A stretch of DNA of 64,000 nucleotides, from positions 62,001 to 126,000 of the forward strand of contig NZ_JAIWJF010000005.1 in NCBI RefSeq assembly GCF_021654115.1, in the 5' to 3' direction. Shown in pieces: positions 20,077 to 29,968 of this stretch. The DNA comes from Furfurilactobacillus milii (GTDB lineage: Bacteria > Bacillota > Bacilli > Lactobacillales > Lactobacillaceae). The notes below the pieces were generated by a model. That model saw only the letters and a list, made by a program, of their open reading frames with translations, searched no databases and was not told where the DNA came from. A program made the translations under genes and the position numbers. Each line of letters starts with the position of its first letter. Within the stretch, counting starts at the first letter, position 1.

Positions 20077-20103
20077 TTTTAGGGAAAGGAGGAATATCTT
20101 AGA

Positions 20104-20646
20104 ATGACTAACCGTTTGAAAGAACGATACGAAAAGGAAATCAAGCCTTCCTTAATCGAAAAATTCAACTACAGTTCAAGCATGCAAGCCCCACACATCG
20201 ACAAGATTGTGCTGAACATGGGGGTTGGTGATGCAACCACTAACTCAAAGAACTTGGACGAAGCCGTTAATGAAATGACCCTTATTGCTGGTCAAAAACC
20301 AGTTATTACAAAGGCCAAGAAGTCAATTGCCGGTTTCCGTCTTCGTGAAGGAATGTCCATTGGTGCTAAGGTAACTTTGCGCGGTGAACGGATGTATGAC
20401 TTTTTAGACAAGTTGATCAATGTGTCATTGCCACGTGTTCGTGACTTCCATGGTGTTTCTAACCGTTCATTTGATGGACGCGGTAACTACACCTTGGGTG
20501 TTCGTGAACAACTGATCTTCCCTGAAATCAATTACGACAACGTTAACCGGGTTCGTGGTATGGATATTGTTATCGTAACCACTGCTAACACTGATGAGGA
20601 ATCCCACGAGTTGCTTGCCCAACTTGGGATGCCATTTACTAAGTAA
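20104..20646 (+). CDS. rplE: Ribosomal protein L5
   Basis: 5S rRNA-binding large-subunit protein that contacts P-site tRNA, 180 residues. Start after AAAGGAGG. Conserved [26 protein letters not shown] and the C-terminal [13 protein letters not shown] are intact. Confidence 0.98.
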   Translation: MTNRLKERYEKEIKPSLIEKFNYSSSMQAPHIDKIVLNMGVGDATTNSKNLDEAVNEMTLIAGQKPVITKAKKSIAGFRLREGMSIGAKVTLRGERMYDFLDKLINVSLPRVRDFHGVSNRSFDGRGNYTLGVREQLIFPEINYDNVNRVRGMDIVIVTTANTDEESHELLAQLGMPFTK

Positions 20647-20663
20647 TAGGAGGTTCCACAAAC

Positions 20664-20849
20664 ATGGCAAAGAAATCAATGGTTGTAAAAAGCCAACGCC
20701 CAGCTAAGTTTTCAACGCAAGCTTACACACGTTGTGAACGTTGTGGACGTCCGCACTCAGTTTATCGTAAGTTCCATCTATGCCGTCTCTGCATGCGTGA
20801 ATTAGCCCACAAGGGTCAAATTCCTGGCATGAAGAAAGCTAGCTGGTAG
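20664..20849 (+). CDS. rpsZ: Ribosomal protein S14, zinc-binding type
   Basis: Small-subunit protein S14 of the short zinc-containing type, 61 residues. The zinc ribbon has CERC and CRLC pairs (residues about 24-43). Firmicutes often hold a second, zinc-free S14 elsewhere for zinc starvation; none is in this window. Start after TAGGAGG. Confidence 0.97.
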   Translation: MAKKSMVVKSQRPAKFSTQAYTRCERCGRPHSVYRKFHLCRLCMRELAHKGQIPGMKKASW

Positions 20850-20936
20850 ACTTCGGTCTTTACTGAGTAAATTCGATTTGGATTCCTTTCAAGTCGTTTT
20901 ATTGATTTTATCGATACTAAAAGGAGGCAAATATCG

Positions 20937-21335
20937 ATGTCTATGACTGACCCGATTGCAGACTTTTTAACTCGGATTCGTAACGCCAACATGGTTCGTC
21001 ACGATTCAGTTGAAGTTCCTGCATCAAAGATTAAACACGACATTGCGGAAATCTTGAAAAACGAAGGTTTCATTCGCGATGTTGAATACATTGACGACGA
21101 CAAGCAAGGCATTATCCGTGTATTTCTTAAGTACGGTAAGGATGGCGAACGTGTCATCTCTGGCTTAAAGCGGATTTCCAAGCCTGGTTTACGTTCATAC
21201 GTAAAGGCCGATTCAGTTCCTAAGGTTTTGAACGGTTTAGGGATTGCAATCATCTCTACGTCTGAAGGTGTGATCACCGATAAAGAAGCACGTCAAAAAG
21301 ACGTGGGCGGCGAAGTGCTCGCTTACGTTTGGTAA
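20937..21335 (+). CDS. rpsH: Ribosomal protein S8
   Basis: Central-domain 16S rRNA binding protein, 132 residues, start after AAAGGAGG. In E. coli S8 represses the spc operon. Conserved [15 protein letters not shown] and the C-terminal GGEVLAYVW are intact. The 87 bases before it hold no gene. Confidence 0.98.
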   Translation: MSMTDPIADFLTRIRNANMVRHDSVEVPASKIKHDIAEILKNEGFIRDVEYIDDDKQGIIRVFLKYGKDGERVISGLKRISKPGLRSYVKADSVPKVLNGLGIAIISTSEGVITDKEARQKDVGGEVLAYVW

Positions 21336-21364
21336 TCATTTAGAATCGATCGGAGGTGTAAAAC

Positions 21365-21901
21365 GTGAGTCGTATTGGTTATAAAGTTGTAACTTTACCC
21401 GCTGGGGTAGAAGTTAAGCAAAACGGTAACGATGTGACTGTTAAAGGACCTAAAGGTGAATTAACCCGGACGTTCTCTGACATGATCACAATGAAAGTAG
21501 ACGGTACTGAAGTTTCGTTTGATCGTCCTGACGACAACAACAAAACAAAGGCCGTTCACGGAACTACTCGTGCCAACTTCGCCAACATGGTTGAAGGTGT
21601 TACAGATGGTTTCAAAAAGACATTGAAGTTAGTCGGTGTTGGGTACCGTGCACAATTGCAAGGCACTAAGCTGATCATGAGTGTTGGTTACTCAAACCCT
21701 GTTGAATTTGATGGCCGTAAAGGTGTTACGGTTGAAGTTCCTGACAACACTACTGTTGTTTTATCAGGTATTTCTAAGCAACAAGTCGGTGACTTTGCTG
21801 CTGAAATCCGTGGTATCCGTCCACCAGAGCCTTATAAGGGTAAAGGTATTCGTTACGAAGGCGAATATGTTCGTCGTAAGGAAGGTAAAACTGGTAAGTA
21901 G
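21365..21901 (+). CDS. rplF: Ribosomal protein L6
   Basis: Large-subunit protein near the factor-binding centre, 178 residues, GTG start after CGGAGGTG. Family start [15 protein letters not shown] and the C-terminal [16 protein letters not shown] are intact. The interval to rplR contains a perfect 8-pair hairpin (21936-21959). Confidence 0.98.
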   Translation: MSRIGYKVVTLPAGVEVKQNGNDVTVKGPKGELTRTFSDMITMKVDGTEVSFDRPDDNNKTKAVHGTTRANFANMVEGVTDGFKKTLKLVGVGYRAQLQGTKLIMSVGYSNPVEFDGRKGVTVEVPDNTTVVLSGISKQQVGDFAAEIRGIRPPEPYKGKGIRYEGEYVRRKEGKTGK

Positions 21902-21935
21902 ACTTTTGTCTACTTCTTTGTTTGCCGCTATCGTG

Positions 21936-21959
21936 TCGCAGTGCACGTATTCACTGCGA
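21936..21959 (+). other. Hairpin between rplF and rplR
   Basis: TCGCAGTG (21936-21943) pairs perfectly with CACTGCGA (21952-21959) over an 8-base loop. No T tract follows, so it is not a terminator. It could be an RNA processing or stability element just before the rplR ribosome binding site. Confidence 0.5.
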
Positions 21960-21981
21960 ATAAAATATGAGGTGAATTGTT

Positions 21982-22338
21982 GTGATTTCTAAACCAGATA
22001 AGAATAAAACACGTCAACGCCGCCATGCGCGCGTTCGTGGCAAGATTTCTGGTACTGCGCAGCGCCCACGCTTGAACGTTTATCGTTCTAATTCAAACAT
22101 CTACGCGCAAGTAATTGATGACGTAGCGGGTGTGACGCTGGCAAGTGCCTCAACACTAGATAAAGATGTTAAAGGAACTAGCAAGACAGAAAAAGCTGCT
22201 TCTGTTGGTGAACTAGTTGCTAAACGCGCTAACGAAAAGAAGATTACTGATGTTGTCTTCGATCGTGGCGGTTACTTATATCATGGTCGGGTAGAAGCTT
22301 TGGCTGAAGCCGCTCGTGAAAACGGACTTAAATTCTAG
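21982..22338 (+). CDS. rplR: Ribosomal protein L18
   Basis: 5S rRNA-binding protein of the central protuberance, 118 residues. GTG start after TGAGGTGAA. Family blocks [18 protein letters not shown] and [14 protein letters not shown] are intact. Confidence 0.98.
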   Translation: MISKPDKNKTRQRRHARVRGKISGTAQRPRLNVYRSNSNIYAQVIDDVAGVTLASASTLDKDVKGTSKTEKAASVGELVAKRANEKKITDVVFDRGGYLYHGRVEALAEAARENGLKF

Positions 22339-22356
22339 AGAAGGAGGAATAACCAA

Positions 22357-22857
22357 ATGGCTTTTATCGACCCAAGTAAGTTAGATTTAGAAGATAACGT
22401 CGTTTCCATCAACCGGATTACGAAAGTTGTTAAGGGTGGTCGTCGTCTTCGTTTTGCTGCCTTAGTTGTTGTTGGTGACCACAATGGTCACGTTGGCTTT
22501 GGTACTGGTAAGGCTCAAGAAGTTCCAGAAGCTATTCGTAAGGCTGTCGAAGCAGCGCACAAGAACTTAATTAAAGTTCCTGTTGTTGGTTCAACATTGC
22601 CTCACGAAGTGCTGGGTATTTACTCAGGATCAAAGGTTATGCTTAAGCCAGCCGTTGAAGGTTCTGGTGTTGCTGCTGGTGGTGCCGTTCGTGCCGTCAT
22701 GGAACTTGCCGGTGTTGCCGACGTTACAAGTAAGTCTCTTGGTGAAAGCACACCGATTAACGTTGTGCGTGCCACCTTTGAAGGACTTAAGGAATTAAAG
22801 CGTGCCGAAGACGTTGCTGCCTTGCGTGGTGTGTCTGTAGAACACTTAGCTGAATAG
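22357..22857 (+). CDS. rpsE: Ribosomal protein S5
   Basis: Small-subunit protein involved in decoding fidelity and mRNA unwinding, 166 residues. The double-stranded RNA binding region contains [19 protein letters not shown] (wild-type spectinomycin loop by eye). Start after GAAGGAGGA, 18 bases after rplR. Confidence 0.98.
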   Translation: MAFIDPSKLDLEDNVVSINRITKVVKGGRRLRFAALVVVGDHNGHVGFGTGKAQEVPEAIRKAVEAAHKNLIKVPVVGSTLPHEVLGIYSGSKVMLKPAVEGSGVAAGGAVRAVMELAGVADVTSKSLGESTPINVVRATFEGLKELKRAEDVAALRGVSVEHLAE

Positions 22858-22870
22858 GAGGACGAAACTC

Positions 22871-23056
22871 ATGGCTAATCAAGTAAAAGTTACTTTAGTG
22901 AAAAGTGCCGTTCACCAGAAGCCCAAGGTTCGTAATGTTGCGTATGGTTTAGGATTAGGTCGTGTTAACAGCACGGTCGTACGTCCTAACAACGAAGCAA
23001 CACGCGGTGCCATCGCTAAGATCGCGCACTTAGTCACAGTTGAAGAAGTTAAGTAA
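22871..23056 (+). CDS. rpmD: Ribosomal protein L30
   Basis: Small large-subunit protein, 61 residues, start after TAGGAGGA that overlaps the end of rpsE. Conserved [17 protein letters not shown] and [10 protein letters not shown] are present. Standard position between S5 and L15. Confidence 0.97.
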   Translation: MANQVKVTLVKSAVHQKPKVRNVAYGLGLGRVNSTVVRPNNEATRGAIAKIAHLVTVEEVK

Positions 23057-23088
23057 TCACATTTCTAGCGTAAGGAGGTGCCAACCTA

Positions 23089-23523
23089 ATGAAGTTGAAC
23101 GAATTACAACCAAGCGAAGGTTCTCGTAAAGCACGTATGCGCCGCGGTCGCGGTACATCAGCCGGGAACGGTAAAACTTCCGGTCGTGGTCAAAAGGGTC
23201 AAAAGGCTCGTAGTAAGACACGTGTCGGTTTTGAAGGGGGTCAAATGCCTCTGTACCGTCGTATTCCAAAACGCGGTTTCACTAACATTAACCGTAAAGA
23301 ATACGCCATCGTTAACTTGGCTTCCTTAAACAGTTTTGATGAAGGTGCTGATGTTACACCAACTACCTTAGTTGAAGCAGGTTTAGTGAAGAACGAAAAG
23401 AGTGGCGTTAAGGTTCTTGGTAACGGTGAAGTTACTAAGAAGTTAACAGTTCACGCTAACAAATTCTCAAACGCAGCTGTAGCTGCAATTGAAGCAGCCG
23501 GCGGTAAGACTGAGGTGATCTAG
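23089..23523 (+). CDS. rplO: Ribosomal protein L15
   Basis: Late-assembly large-subunit protein, 144 residues, start after AAGGAGGTG. The glycine/arginine-rich N-terminal arm ([20 protein letters not shown]) and [17 protein letters not shown] are intact. Its stop codon is immediately followed by the TTG start of secY. Confidence 0.98.
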   Translation: MKLNELQPSEGSRKARMRRGRGTSAGNGKTSGRGQKGQKARSKTRVGFEGGQMPLYRRIPKRGFTNINRKEYAIVNLASLNSFDEGADVTPTTLVEAGLVKNEKSGVKVLGNGEVTKKLTVHANKFSNAAVAAIEAAGGKTEVI

Positions 23524-24861
23524 TTGATCTCGACGATTTCGAATGCTTTTAAGAGTCGTGAAATCCGAAATAAGATCTTCTTTACCTTGTTTGTCTTAAT
23601 TGTCTATCGGTTAGGCTGTTATATTACCGTTCCCGGAGTTAATGCGCATGCTTTACAAGCAGTGGCAAGCTCCGGGCTTGTTAATGTAATGAACATCTTT
23701 TCCGGTGGTGGTTTGACAAACTATTCCTTGTTTGCAATGGGGGTTTCCCCATTTGTTACTGCTCAAATTGTTGTTCAATTACTCCAAATGGATATTGTGC
23801 CGCGATTTGTTGAATGGAGTAAACAAGGTGATGTAGGTCGGCGTAAGTTGAATCAGGCGACACGCTATCTAACGATTGTGTTAGCCTTTGTTCAATCAAT
23901 CGGTATCACAGCTGGTTTTAACGTCTTAGCTTCCATGCATTTGATCAAAACGCCAAATGCACAAACTTTTATCATGATTGGAATTTTGCTCACGGCTGGA
24001 ACAATGTTTGCTACTTGGCTGGGTGATATGATTACTCAGCGTGGACTAGGAAATGGTGTTTCAATGATCATCTTTGCCGGAATCATTGCGCGCACCCCAG
24101 TTGGTGTTCGTCAATTATGGCAAGAAAATGTCACTGATGCCTCCAAAGGCCAAATGTGGCAGGGCATTCTGTTTATCGTTGCTGTTCTCGTTCTAGTTAT
24201 CGTAATTATCGTTGCTGTAACGTGGGTGCAACAAGCTGAACGGCGGATTCCAATTCAATATACGCGTCGCGCAACTACTTCTGGATCTGGTAGTTACCTG
24301 CCTTTGAAAGTTAACGTTGCCGGTGTTATTCCGGTTATCTTCGCCAGTTCTTTGATTTCGACGCCTCAGTCAATTCTGTTGGCGTTCCAGAAAAGTCATG
24401 GTGCGGATAACTGGTACCAAGTGATGTCTCGTATCTTCAATATGCAAACGACTGAAGGTGCCATTCTGTACACTGTATTAATTGTCTTGTTTACGTTCTT
24501 CTACGCTTTTGTTCAGGTTAATCCTGAGAAATTGTCAGAGAACTTACAAAAGCAGGGCAGTTATATTCCAAGTGTTTGGCCTGGTAAAGACACACAAAGC
24601 TATGTTTCTCATTTGCTCATGCGTTTAAGTACTGTCGGTTCACTGTTCCTTGGATTAGTTGCCTTAGTACCGCTGTTGGCCAGTGATATTTGGGGCCTAG
24701 ACGAATCCATTGGTCTTGGTGGTACGTCATTACTAATCGTTGTTGGGGTTGCCATTGACATTATTCGTCAATTGGACGGCTTAATGATGAAGCGACAATA
24801 CGTTGGTTTCATCCAAGATGATGCGCTTGAAGCACATGAAACAGAAAAACAGGAGGATTAA
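23524..24861 (+). CDS. secY: Preprotein translocase subunit SecY
   Basis: Channel-forming subunit of the Sec translocon in the cytoplasmic membrane, 445 residues with ten hydrophobic segments. The TTG start directly abuts the rplO stop, with GAGGTGAT inside rplO, so translation is coupled. The plug/pore region ([20 protein letters not shown]) and the cytoplasmic loop [10 protein letters not shown] that binds SecA and ribosome are intact. It works with SecE, SecG and SecA, which lie elsewhere. Confidence 0.98.
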   Translation: MISTISNAFKSREIRNKIFFTLFVLIVYRLGCYITVPGVNAHALQAVASSGLVNVMNIFSGGGLTNYSLFAMGVSPFVTAQIVVQLLQMDIVPRFVEWSKQGDVGRRKLNQATRYLTIVLAFVQSIGITAGFNVLASMHLIKTPNAQTFIMIGILLTAGTMFATWLGDMITQRGLGNGVSMIIFAGIIARTPVGVRQLWQENVTDASKGQMWQGILFIVAVLVLVIVIIVAVTWVQQAERRIPIQYTRRATTSGSGSYLPLKVNVAGVIPVIFASSLISTPQSILLAFQKSHGADNWYQVMSRIFNMQTTEGAILYTVLIVLFTFFYAFVQVNPEKLSENLQKQGSYIPSVWPGKDTQSYVSHLLMRLSTVGSLFLGLVALVPLLASDIWGLDESIGLGGTSLLIVVGVAIDIIRQLDGLMMKRQYVGFIQDDALEAHETEKQED

Positions 24862-24863
24862 TC

Positions 24864-25529
24864 ATGGCATTCAATTTGATTCTGATGGGCTTGCCTGGTG
24901 CTGGTAAAGGTACGCAAGCACAAAAGATCGACGAAAAATATCAAGTACCGCATATTTCGACGGGGGATATTTTCCGCGAGGCAATGGCTAACAAGACTGA
25001 AATGGGACTTGCTGCTAAAGCTTACATTGATAAGGGTGAATTGGTTCCCGATGAGGTCACGAACGGTATTGTTCGTGACCGTCTCAGCCAACAGGACGTT
25101 TTAACGAACGGCTTCATGTTGGATGGTTATCCACGGAACTTAGATCAAGCGGCCGCTTTAGATAAAATGTTGGCTGACTCTGATCGTCACTTGGACGCCG
25201 TGATTAATATCGACGTTGAACCATCGGTATTGGTTGACCGCTTATCTGCACGGTACATTTGCCGTGTGTGTGGTGCAACCTACAACCGTATTAGTAACCC
25301 CACCAAGGTTGAAGGAACATGTGACGTTTGTGGATCGCATGATTTTTATCAACGTGACGACGACAAGCCTGAAACGGTTAAGAATCGTTTGGCGGTGAAC
25401 ATCAAGATGAACACGCCGTTGGTTGATTACTATAAGAATCAAAATGTTCTGCACACCATTAACGGCGACCGGGACATTGACCTCGTCTTCAAGGACGTTG
25501 CTGACGTGCTTCAGTCAGTTAATGACTAG
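24864..25529 (+). CDS. adk: Adenylate kinase
   Basis: Converts AMP and ATP to two ADP, 221 residues. P-loop [11 protein letters not shown] at the N-terminus, the NMP-binding HISTGDIFR, and a long LID domain with a structural zinc site (CRVCG and CDVCG). The start lies two bases after the secY stop and shares its operon, the standard spc order. Zinc-type LIDs are typical of Gram-positive enzymes. Confidence 0.98.
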   Translation: MAFNLILMGLPGAGKGTQAQKIDEKYQVPHISTGDIFREAMANKTEMGLAAKAYIDKGELVPDEVTNGIVRDRLSQQDVLTNGFMLDGYPRNLDQAAALDKMLADSDRHLDAVINIDVEPSVLVDRLSARYICRVCGATYNRISNPTKVEGTCDVCGSHDFYQRDDDKPETVKNRLAVNIKMNTPLVDYYKNQNVLHTINGDRDIDLVFKDVADVLQSVND

Positions 25530-25539
25530 AGTGTAGTGT

Positions 25540-25568
25540 TTGCAGTCCCTTTAAGAATGTGATAAACT
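25540..25568 (+). promoter_or_regulatory. Promoter of infA-rpmJ-rpsM-rpsK-rpoA-rplQ
   Basis: TTGCAG (25540-25545) and TAAACT (25563-25568) with 17-base spacing, directly after the adk stop. It would give the alpha operon its own transcription start. Confidence 0.65.
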
Positions 25569-25604
25569 CTCTTGGTATGGTTTGCGCAATGTTTTTGTAA
25601 AGAG

Positions 25605-25650
25605 GGTGGAAACGGTGGTTTTCGCCGTTTTTCTGTCGTTCGACGCCACC
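25605..25650 (+). other. Hairpin in the infA leader
   Basis: GGTGG (25605-25609) pairs with CCACC (25646-25650) and encloses AAACGG/CCGTTT. It ends about 40 bases before infA. A short T run follows inside the structure rather than after it, so this looks like a leader structure and not a terminator. Confidence 0.45.
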
Positions 25651-25690
25651 GTATTTATAAAATACTTTTTTAAAAGGGAGGTAAACCTGC

Positions 25691-25906
25691 TTGGCTAGTG
25701 ACGTAATTGAAATCGAAGGTACTGTTAAAGAAACGTTGCCTAATGCAATGTTTAAAGTAGAACTTGAAAACGGTCACGAAATCTTGGCTCATGTGTCGGG
25801 TAAGATTCGGATGCATTACATTCGTATTTTACCTGGTGATAAGGTAACTGTTGAAATGTCACCTTATGACTTAACAAAGGGTCGGATTACGTACCGTTTC
25901 AAGTAA
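25691..25906 (+). CDS. infA: Translation initiation factor IF-1
   Basis: Binds the 30S A site and helps start-codon selection, 71 residues with an OB fold. TTG start after AAGGGAGGT. Family core [18 protein letters not shown] and [15 protein letters not shown] are intact. First gene of the alpha section, preceded by its own promoter and leader hairpin. Confidence 0.98.
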   Translation: MASDVIEIEGTVKETLPNAMFKVELENGHEILAHVSGKIRMHYIRILPGDKVTVEMSPYDLTKGRITYRFK

Positions 25907-25939
25907 TACCTAAGGCCTCATAATTCTGGAGGAAATATC

Positions 25940-26059
25940 ATGAAAGTAAGACCATCAGTTAAACCAATGTGCGAACACTGCCGTGTTATCAAACGTAACG
26001 GCCGTGTTATGGTGATTTGCTCAGCAAACCCAAAGCACAAGCAACGTCAAGGTAAATAA
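25940..26059 (+). CDS. rpmJ: Ribosomal protein L36
   Basis: Smallest large-subunit protein, 39 residues, beginning [15 protein letters not shown]. The zinc ribbon is intact with C11, C14, C27 and a His near residue 33. ATG preceded by TGGAGGA. It lies in the standard position between infA and rpsM. Confidence 0.98.
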   Translation: MKVRPSVKPMCEHCRVIKRNGRVMVICSANPKHKQRQGK

Positions 26060-26083
26060 TTCATATAAAAGGAGGTAATTGTT

Positions 26084-26449
26084 ATGGCTCGTATTGCAGG
26101 TGTTGACTTACCACGTGACAAACGGATCGTGATCGGTTTAACTTACATTTTCGGAATCGGTAATACTTCAGCTCAAAAGATTTTGGCTGAAGCTGGTGTT
26201 AGCGAAGACGTTCGTGTTCGGGACTTGGCCCCAGAAGACGAAGATAAGATTCGTGCAATTGTTGATAACTACAAGGTTGAAGGAGATCTTCGCCGTGAAG
26301 TTAGCTTAAACATCAAGAACTTACAAGAAATTGGTTCATACCGAGGCATGCGTCACCGTCGTGGTTTACCAGTGCGTGGACAACACACTAAGAACAACGC
26401 ACGGACTCGTAAAGGCCCAGCTAAATCAATTGCTGGTAAGAAGAAGTAA
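26084..26449 (+). CDS. rpsM: Ribosomal protein S13
   Basis: Small-subunit head protein that forms intersubunit bridges and contacts P-site tRNA, 121 residues. Start after AAAGGAGG. Family start [15 protein letters not shown] and the C-terminal [19 protein letters not shown] are intact. Confidence 0.99.
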   Translation: MARIAGVDLPRDKRIVIGLTYIFGIGNTSAQKILAEAGVSEDVRVRDLAPEDEDKIRAIVDNYKVEGDLRREVSLNIKNLQEIGSYRGMRHRRGLPVRGQHTKNNARTRKGPAKSIAGKKK

Positions 26450-26477
26450 TTCAAGATAAAGGAGGTTAGCATTTCTT

Positions 26478-26867
26478 ATGGCAGGTAGAAAAACATCGCG
26501 TAAGCGTCGTGTGAAAAAGAACATCGAGTCAGGTGTTGCACATATTCACTCAACGTTTAACAACACTTTAGTTATGATTACTGACGTTCAAGGGAACGCT
26601 GTTGCTTGGTCTTCAGCTGGTGCTCTTGGTTTCCGTGGTAGTCGTAAATCCACTCCTTTCGCTGCACAAATGGCCGCTGAAGCCGCAGCTAAAGGCTCTA
26701 TGGAACATGGCATGAAGACGGTTGAAGTTGCCGTTAAAGGCCCAGGTTCCGGTCGTGAAGCAGCTATCCGTGCTTTGCAATCAACTGGTCTAGAAGTTAC
26801 GGCAATTCGTGACGTCACACCAGTGCCGCATAACGGATCTCGTCCTCCAAAGCGTCGTCGTGTTTAA
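26478..26867 (+). CDS. rpsK: Ribosomal protein S11
   Basis: Small-subunit platform protein near the E site and Shine-Dalgarno helix, 129 residues. Start after AAAGGAGG. Family blocks [26 protein letters not shown] and the C-terminal [12 protein letters not shown] are intact. Confidence 0.99.
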   Translation: MAGRKTSRKRRVKKNIESGVAHIHSTFNNTLVMITDVQGNAVAWSSAGALGFRGSRKSTPFAAQMAAEAAAKGSMEHGMKTVEVAVKGPGSGREAAIRALQSTGLEVTAIRDVTPVPHNGSRPPKRRRV

Positions 26868-26943
26868 TTGATGACATCACTTATTTGGAGTGATGAACAT
26901 TCATTAATTAACAAGACGAGTTTTGAAAGGGGTAAACAAAAGA

Positions 26944-27888
26944 ATGATCGAATTTGAAAAGCCAAATATTCACAAAATCGATGAAAGTAACAACTATGGG
27001 AAGTTCATCGTTGAACCACTTGAACGTGGTTACGGAACAACATTAGGAAATTCGTTACGTCGGATTTTGCTTTCATCTTTGCCTGGTGCTGCTGTCACCA
27101 GTATTCAAATCGATGGTGTACTTCACGAGTTCTCAACTGTTGAGGGCGTCGTTGAAGATGTTACACAAATCATCTTGAATATGAAAAAGGTTTCTTTGAA
27201 GATGGCGACCGATGAAGAAAAGGGAATGGACATTGATGTTAAGGGTCCTGCGACTGTCACTGCTGGTGATATTCAAACGGATGCTGATGTTGAAGTTATG
27301 AACCCTGATCTTTACATCTGCACGGTAGCAGACGGTGCCACTTTCCACATGCACTTAACTGCAAACAAGGGCCGTGGATACGTTTCAGCTGATGAAAACA
27401 AAGCTCGTCAGGATGATATGCCAATTGGTGTATTACCAATCGATTCCATTTATACCCCAATCGAACGTGTCAACTACCAGGTTGAAAACACTCGTGTTGG
27501 TCAACGTGATGACTATGACAAGCTGACATTAGACGTTTGGACTGATGGTTCAATTACACCTAGTGAAGCAATTAGTCTCGCTGCGAAGATTCTAACTGAA
27601 CACCTTGCAATGTTTGTTGATTTGACAGATACGGCTAAGAATGCCGAAATCATGGTCGAAAAGGAAGAAACACACAAGGAAAAGATGCTCGAAATGACCA
27701 TCGAAGAGTTAGACTTGTCTGTTCGTTCATACAACTGTTTGAAGCGTGCTGGTATCAACACGGTTCAAGAGTTGACGGATCGTACTGAAGCCGACATGAT
27801 GAAGGTTCGTAACCTTGGTCGTAAGTCACTTGAAGAAGTTAAGGCAAAATTGGCTGGCTTAGGTCTTTCTTTGAAACAAGAAGACTAG
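26944..27888 (+). CDS. rpoA: RNA polymerase subunit alpha
   Basis: Scaffold subunit of RNA polymerase, 314 residues. The ATG at 26944 is chosen because GAAAGGGG precedes it; an in-frame TTG 21 bases upstream overlaps that site. The N-terminal dimerisation domain has [20 protein letters not shown]. The C-terminal domain, which binds UP elements and activators, has [20 protein letters not shown] and [11 protein letters not shown]. It pairs with RpoB and RpoC at the left end of this window. Confidence 0.99.
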   Translation: MIEFEKPNIHKIDESNNYGKFIVEPLERGYGTTLGNSLRRILLSSLPGAAVTSIQIDGVLHEFSTVEGVVEDVTQIILNMKKVSLKMATDEEKGMDIDVKGPATVTAGDIQTDADVEVMNPDLYICTVADGATFHMHLTANKGRGYVSADENKARQDDMPIGVLPIDSIYTPIERVNYQVENTRVGQRDDYDKLTLDVWTDGSITPSEAISLAAKILTEHLAMFVDLTDTAKNAEIMVEKEETHKEKMLEMTIEELDLSVRSYNCLKRAGINTVQELTDRTEADMMKVRNLGRKSLEEVKAKLAGLGLSLKQED

Positions 27889-27919
27889 TCGGACTTATCA
27901 ACAAAAGGAGGGTTCAAGC

Positions 27920-28303
27920 ATGGGCTACCGTAAATTACAACGTACTAGTTCACAACGTAAAGCTTTGTTACGCGATTTAACAACCAGTTTGATTGTTAAT
28001 GGTCGGATCGAAACAACCGAAGCACGCGCCAAGGAAGTTCGTAAGACTACAGATCAAATGATTACTTGGGGTAAGCAAGGCGACTTGCATGCTCGTCGTG
28101 AAGCAGCTGCTTTCGTTCGTGACGTTGTTGCAGATGTCAAAGAAGACGGTGACAACGTTAAAGCGCAAACTGCATTGCAAAAGTTATTTGATGACTTAGC
28201 ACCTAAGTTTGCTGAACGTAATGGTGGTTACACACGGATGTACAAGACTATGCCTCGTCGTGGCGATGCTGCGCAAATGGTTATCTTGGAATTCGTTGAC
28301 TAA
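27920..28303 (+). CDS. rplQ: Ribosomal protein L17
   Basis: Large-subunit protein at the tunnel exit, 127 residues, last ribosomal gene of the main cluster. Start after AAAGGAGGG. Family start [19 protein letters not shown] and the C-terminal [15 protein letters not shown] are intact. Confidence 0.98.
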   Translation: MGYRKLQRTSSQRKALLRDLTTSLIVNGRIETTEARAKEVRKTTDQMITWGKQGDLHARREAAAFVRDVVADVKEDGDNVKAQTALQKLFDDLAPKFAERNGGYTRMYKTMPRRGDAAQMVILEFVD

Positions 28304-28539
28304 TCATTACCTGTTCAATGGTAGTCTGAATAGCTACCCTAAATGTATCGACGGATATATTTAGTATTTGAATATTCAAATTAATCACTAGTGTCAATGG
28401 TATAAAGCGTTATGATGATGGCGATCGCGTTCGCCCAGTCTAGCTTGAATGAGTATTTTACTCGTGCCGTGATGCTAAGTGATTTTTTTGTACATAGAAT
28501 TAATTAATCACGCGAGTTTACCAATGGTTTCAGCGTTGC
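28304..28539. other. Intergenic stretch after rplQ, no gene
   Basis: No open frame with a ribosome binding site. Small hairpins are present (GGTAG/CTACC near 28321-28337, GGCGA/TCGCC near 28420-28435, ATGAGTA/TACTCGT near 28449-28465). A T run occurs at 28482-28488, but no strong stem abuts it, so no confident terminator can be named. Confidence 0.6.
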
Positions 28540-28568
28540 TTGCGTATTGGTCTACTTTTCGCTAAAAT
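28540..28568 (+). promoter_or_regulatory. Promoter upstream of the ECF module
   Basis: TTGCGT (28540-28545) and TAAAAT (28563-28568), 17 bases apart, about 40 bases before the GTG at 28608. It would drive the anchored protein together with ecfA1-ecfA2-ecfT. Confidence 0.65.
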
Positions 28569-28607
28569 AGTGCGGTATTATTCGTTTTATAATGAGGTGG
28601 ATACTGA

Positions 28608-29132
28608 GTGCAAACGAAACATGCAAAGTTAATTACAGGTCTTGTAGTTGTCCTACTAGCAGTGCTTGCACTCGGGGCAACCGCTATTACAACTATTAAC
28701 GCTCAACGACGTCACGAAGAACATGAATCACGTTTGCGTCGGCTAAGTGAGCGAGCGGCCAAAGTTTTGCCTAAAGAGGCATTTAAACCTGGTGCGTACA
28801 CGTTGAGTGAAAGTCATTATGTTGATGGGTATTGTGTGTTCGCTGTTGTCAACGTTGATGAACACGGGCAACTTGTTAATGTCGCTTTTAATCAACTTGA
28901 TCAGTTTGGATTGAATAATCCGGCGACGGCGACCGATATTGCCCGCTGGAATACAGCACTGCTTAAAGAGCCTAATGTCGCTAAATTGTCTTTAAAACAC
29001 GGTAATAAACAGTGTTTTCAGTTATATCAAAATTATATGGGGCGTCTAATTCATGCCGCACATACCGGCGAACAACACCAGTTTAAAATTAACAACCATG
29101 CCAATATGGCAGGAAGTGGGGGAACATCGTGA
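28608..29132 (+). CDS. Membrane-anchored extracytoplasmic protein, unknown function
   Basis: 174 residues, GTG start after GAGGTG. One hydrophobic segment at about residues 8-28 follows a short basic N-terminus, so the rest should lie outside. The segment at residues about 61-105 (GAYTLSESHYVDGYCVF, then VVNVDEHGQLVNVAF) loosely resembles the opening of FMN-binding domains of PplA-type proteins, but no covalent-flavin D-G-x-T/S-G-A-T motif was seen. Its stop overlaps the GTG of ecfA1 by four bases (GTGA), so it is translationally coupled to the ECF transporter genes. That suggests a link to vitamin or flavin handling; this is inference. Confidence 0.75.
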   Translation: MQTKHAKLITGLVVVLLAVLALGATAITTINAQRRHEEHESRLRRLSERAAKVLPKEAFKPGAYTLSESHYVDGYCVFAVVNVDEHGQLVNVAFNQLDQFGLNNPATATDIARWNTALLKEPNVAKLSLKHGNKQCFQLYQNYMGRLIHAAHTGEQHQFKINNHANMAGSGGTS

Positions 29133-29968
29133 CAAAGATCATTTCAGTAAACGATTTATCTTATCAATATCCCGATGCAGACCGGCCAACATTAAATCAT
29201 ATTTCTTTTGAGGTGAATGCCGGAGAATGGGTGGCTATCGTTGGCCATAACGGCAGTGGTAAGAGTACGTTGGTTCGCGCTTTAGATGGCCTTATTGATT
29301 TTAAATCGGGAACAGTTACTGTAGCCGGAACAAAATTGTCACCAGAGTCGGTTTGGCTGGTTCGTGAACACATTGGTATGGTGTTTCAGAACCCAGACAA
29401 CCAGTTTGTCGGAGCGACGGTGGCCGATGATGTGGCCTTTGGCTTGGAAAATGCGGGGATACCGCGTCCCGAAATGCAGCAACGTGTTCAGGATGCTTTA
29501 GAAGCCGTCGATATGTGGCAATTTGCAGAACGAGAGCCCAGCCGTTTGTCAGGTGGGCAAAAGCAGCGGGTTGCCCTAGCCGGAATCATTGCGATGAACC
29601 CCAGTATTATTGTACTGGATGAGGCAACCAGCATGCTGGATCCTCACGGACGACAGACAGTGTTGTCTGTATTACAACATTTACGTCGTTCTAACCAGGC
29701 ACCGACCATTTTATCAATCACTCATGATTTAAGTGAGGCCGCACAAGCACAACGATTGCTAGTCATGGATAACGGCCAGTTAATCAGTGAGGGGACACCT
29801 CGCACTATTTTTAGTGACGAACAGTTGCTTGAGTCCACGGGGCTAGACTTACCGTTTAGCACAAAATTGAGTCAACAATTGGCTAAACAAGGACTAATCG
29901 CCCCGAAACAGTACTTAACAGACGACGAGTTGGAGGATTGGTTATGGCAATCACATTTGACCATGTAA
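29129..29968 (+). CDS. ecfA1: ECF transporter ATPase EcfA1
   Basis: Energising ATPase of the energy-coupling-factor transporter for vitamins and metals, 279 residues. Walker [10 protein letters not shown] (39-47), Q-loop FQNPDNQF, signature LSGGQKQR, Walker [10 protein letters not shown]. The FQNPDNQ form is typical of EcfA1. It overlaps the upstream gene by four bases and the downstream ecfA2 by 25 bases. It forms the shared module with EcfA2 and EcfT that docks with substrate-specific S components encoded elsewhere. Confidence 0.97.
   Translation: MTKIISVNDLSYQYPDADRPTLNHISFEVNAGEWVAIVGHNGSGKSTLVRALDGLIDFKSGTVTVAGTKLSPESVWLVREHIGMVFQNPDNQFVGATVADDVAFGLENAGIPRPEMQQRVQDALEAVDMWQFAEREPSRLSGGQKQRVALAGIIAMNPSIIVLDEATSMLDPHGRQTVLSVLQHLRRSNQAPTILSITHDLSEAAQAQRLLVMDNGQLISEGTPRTIFSDEQLLESTGLDLPFSTKLSQQLAKQGLIAPKQYLTDDELEDWLWQSHLTM

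Noticed and set aside
21681-21992. Plus-strand 103-codon frame overlapping rplF
   Set aside because: It is a shifted frame of rplF; rplF and rplR are complete and explain the region.
22867-23269. Minus-strand frame over rpmD/rplO
   Set aside because: Antisense to conserved ribosomal genes, with no start signal.
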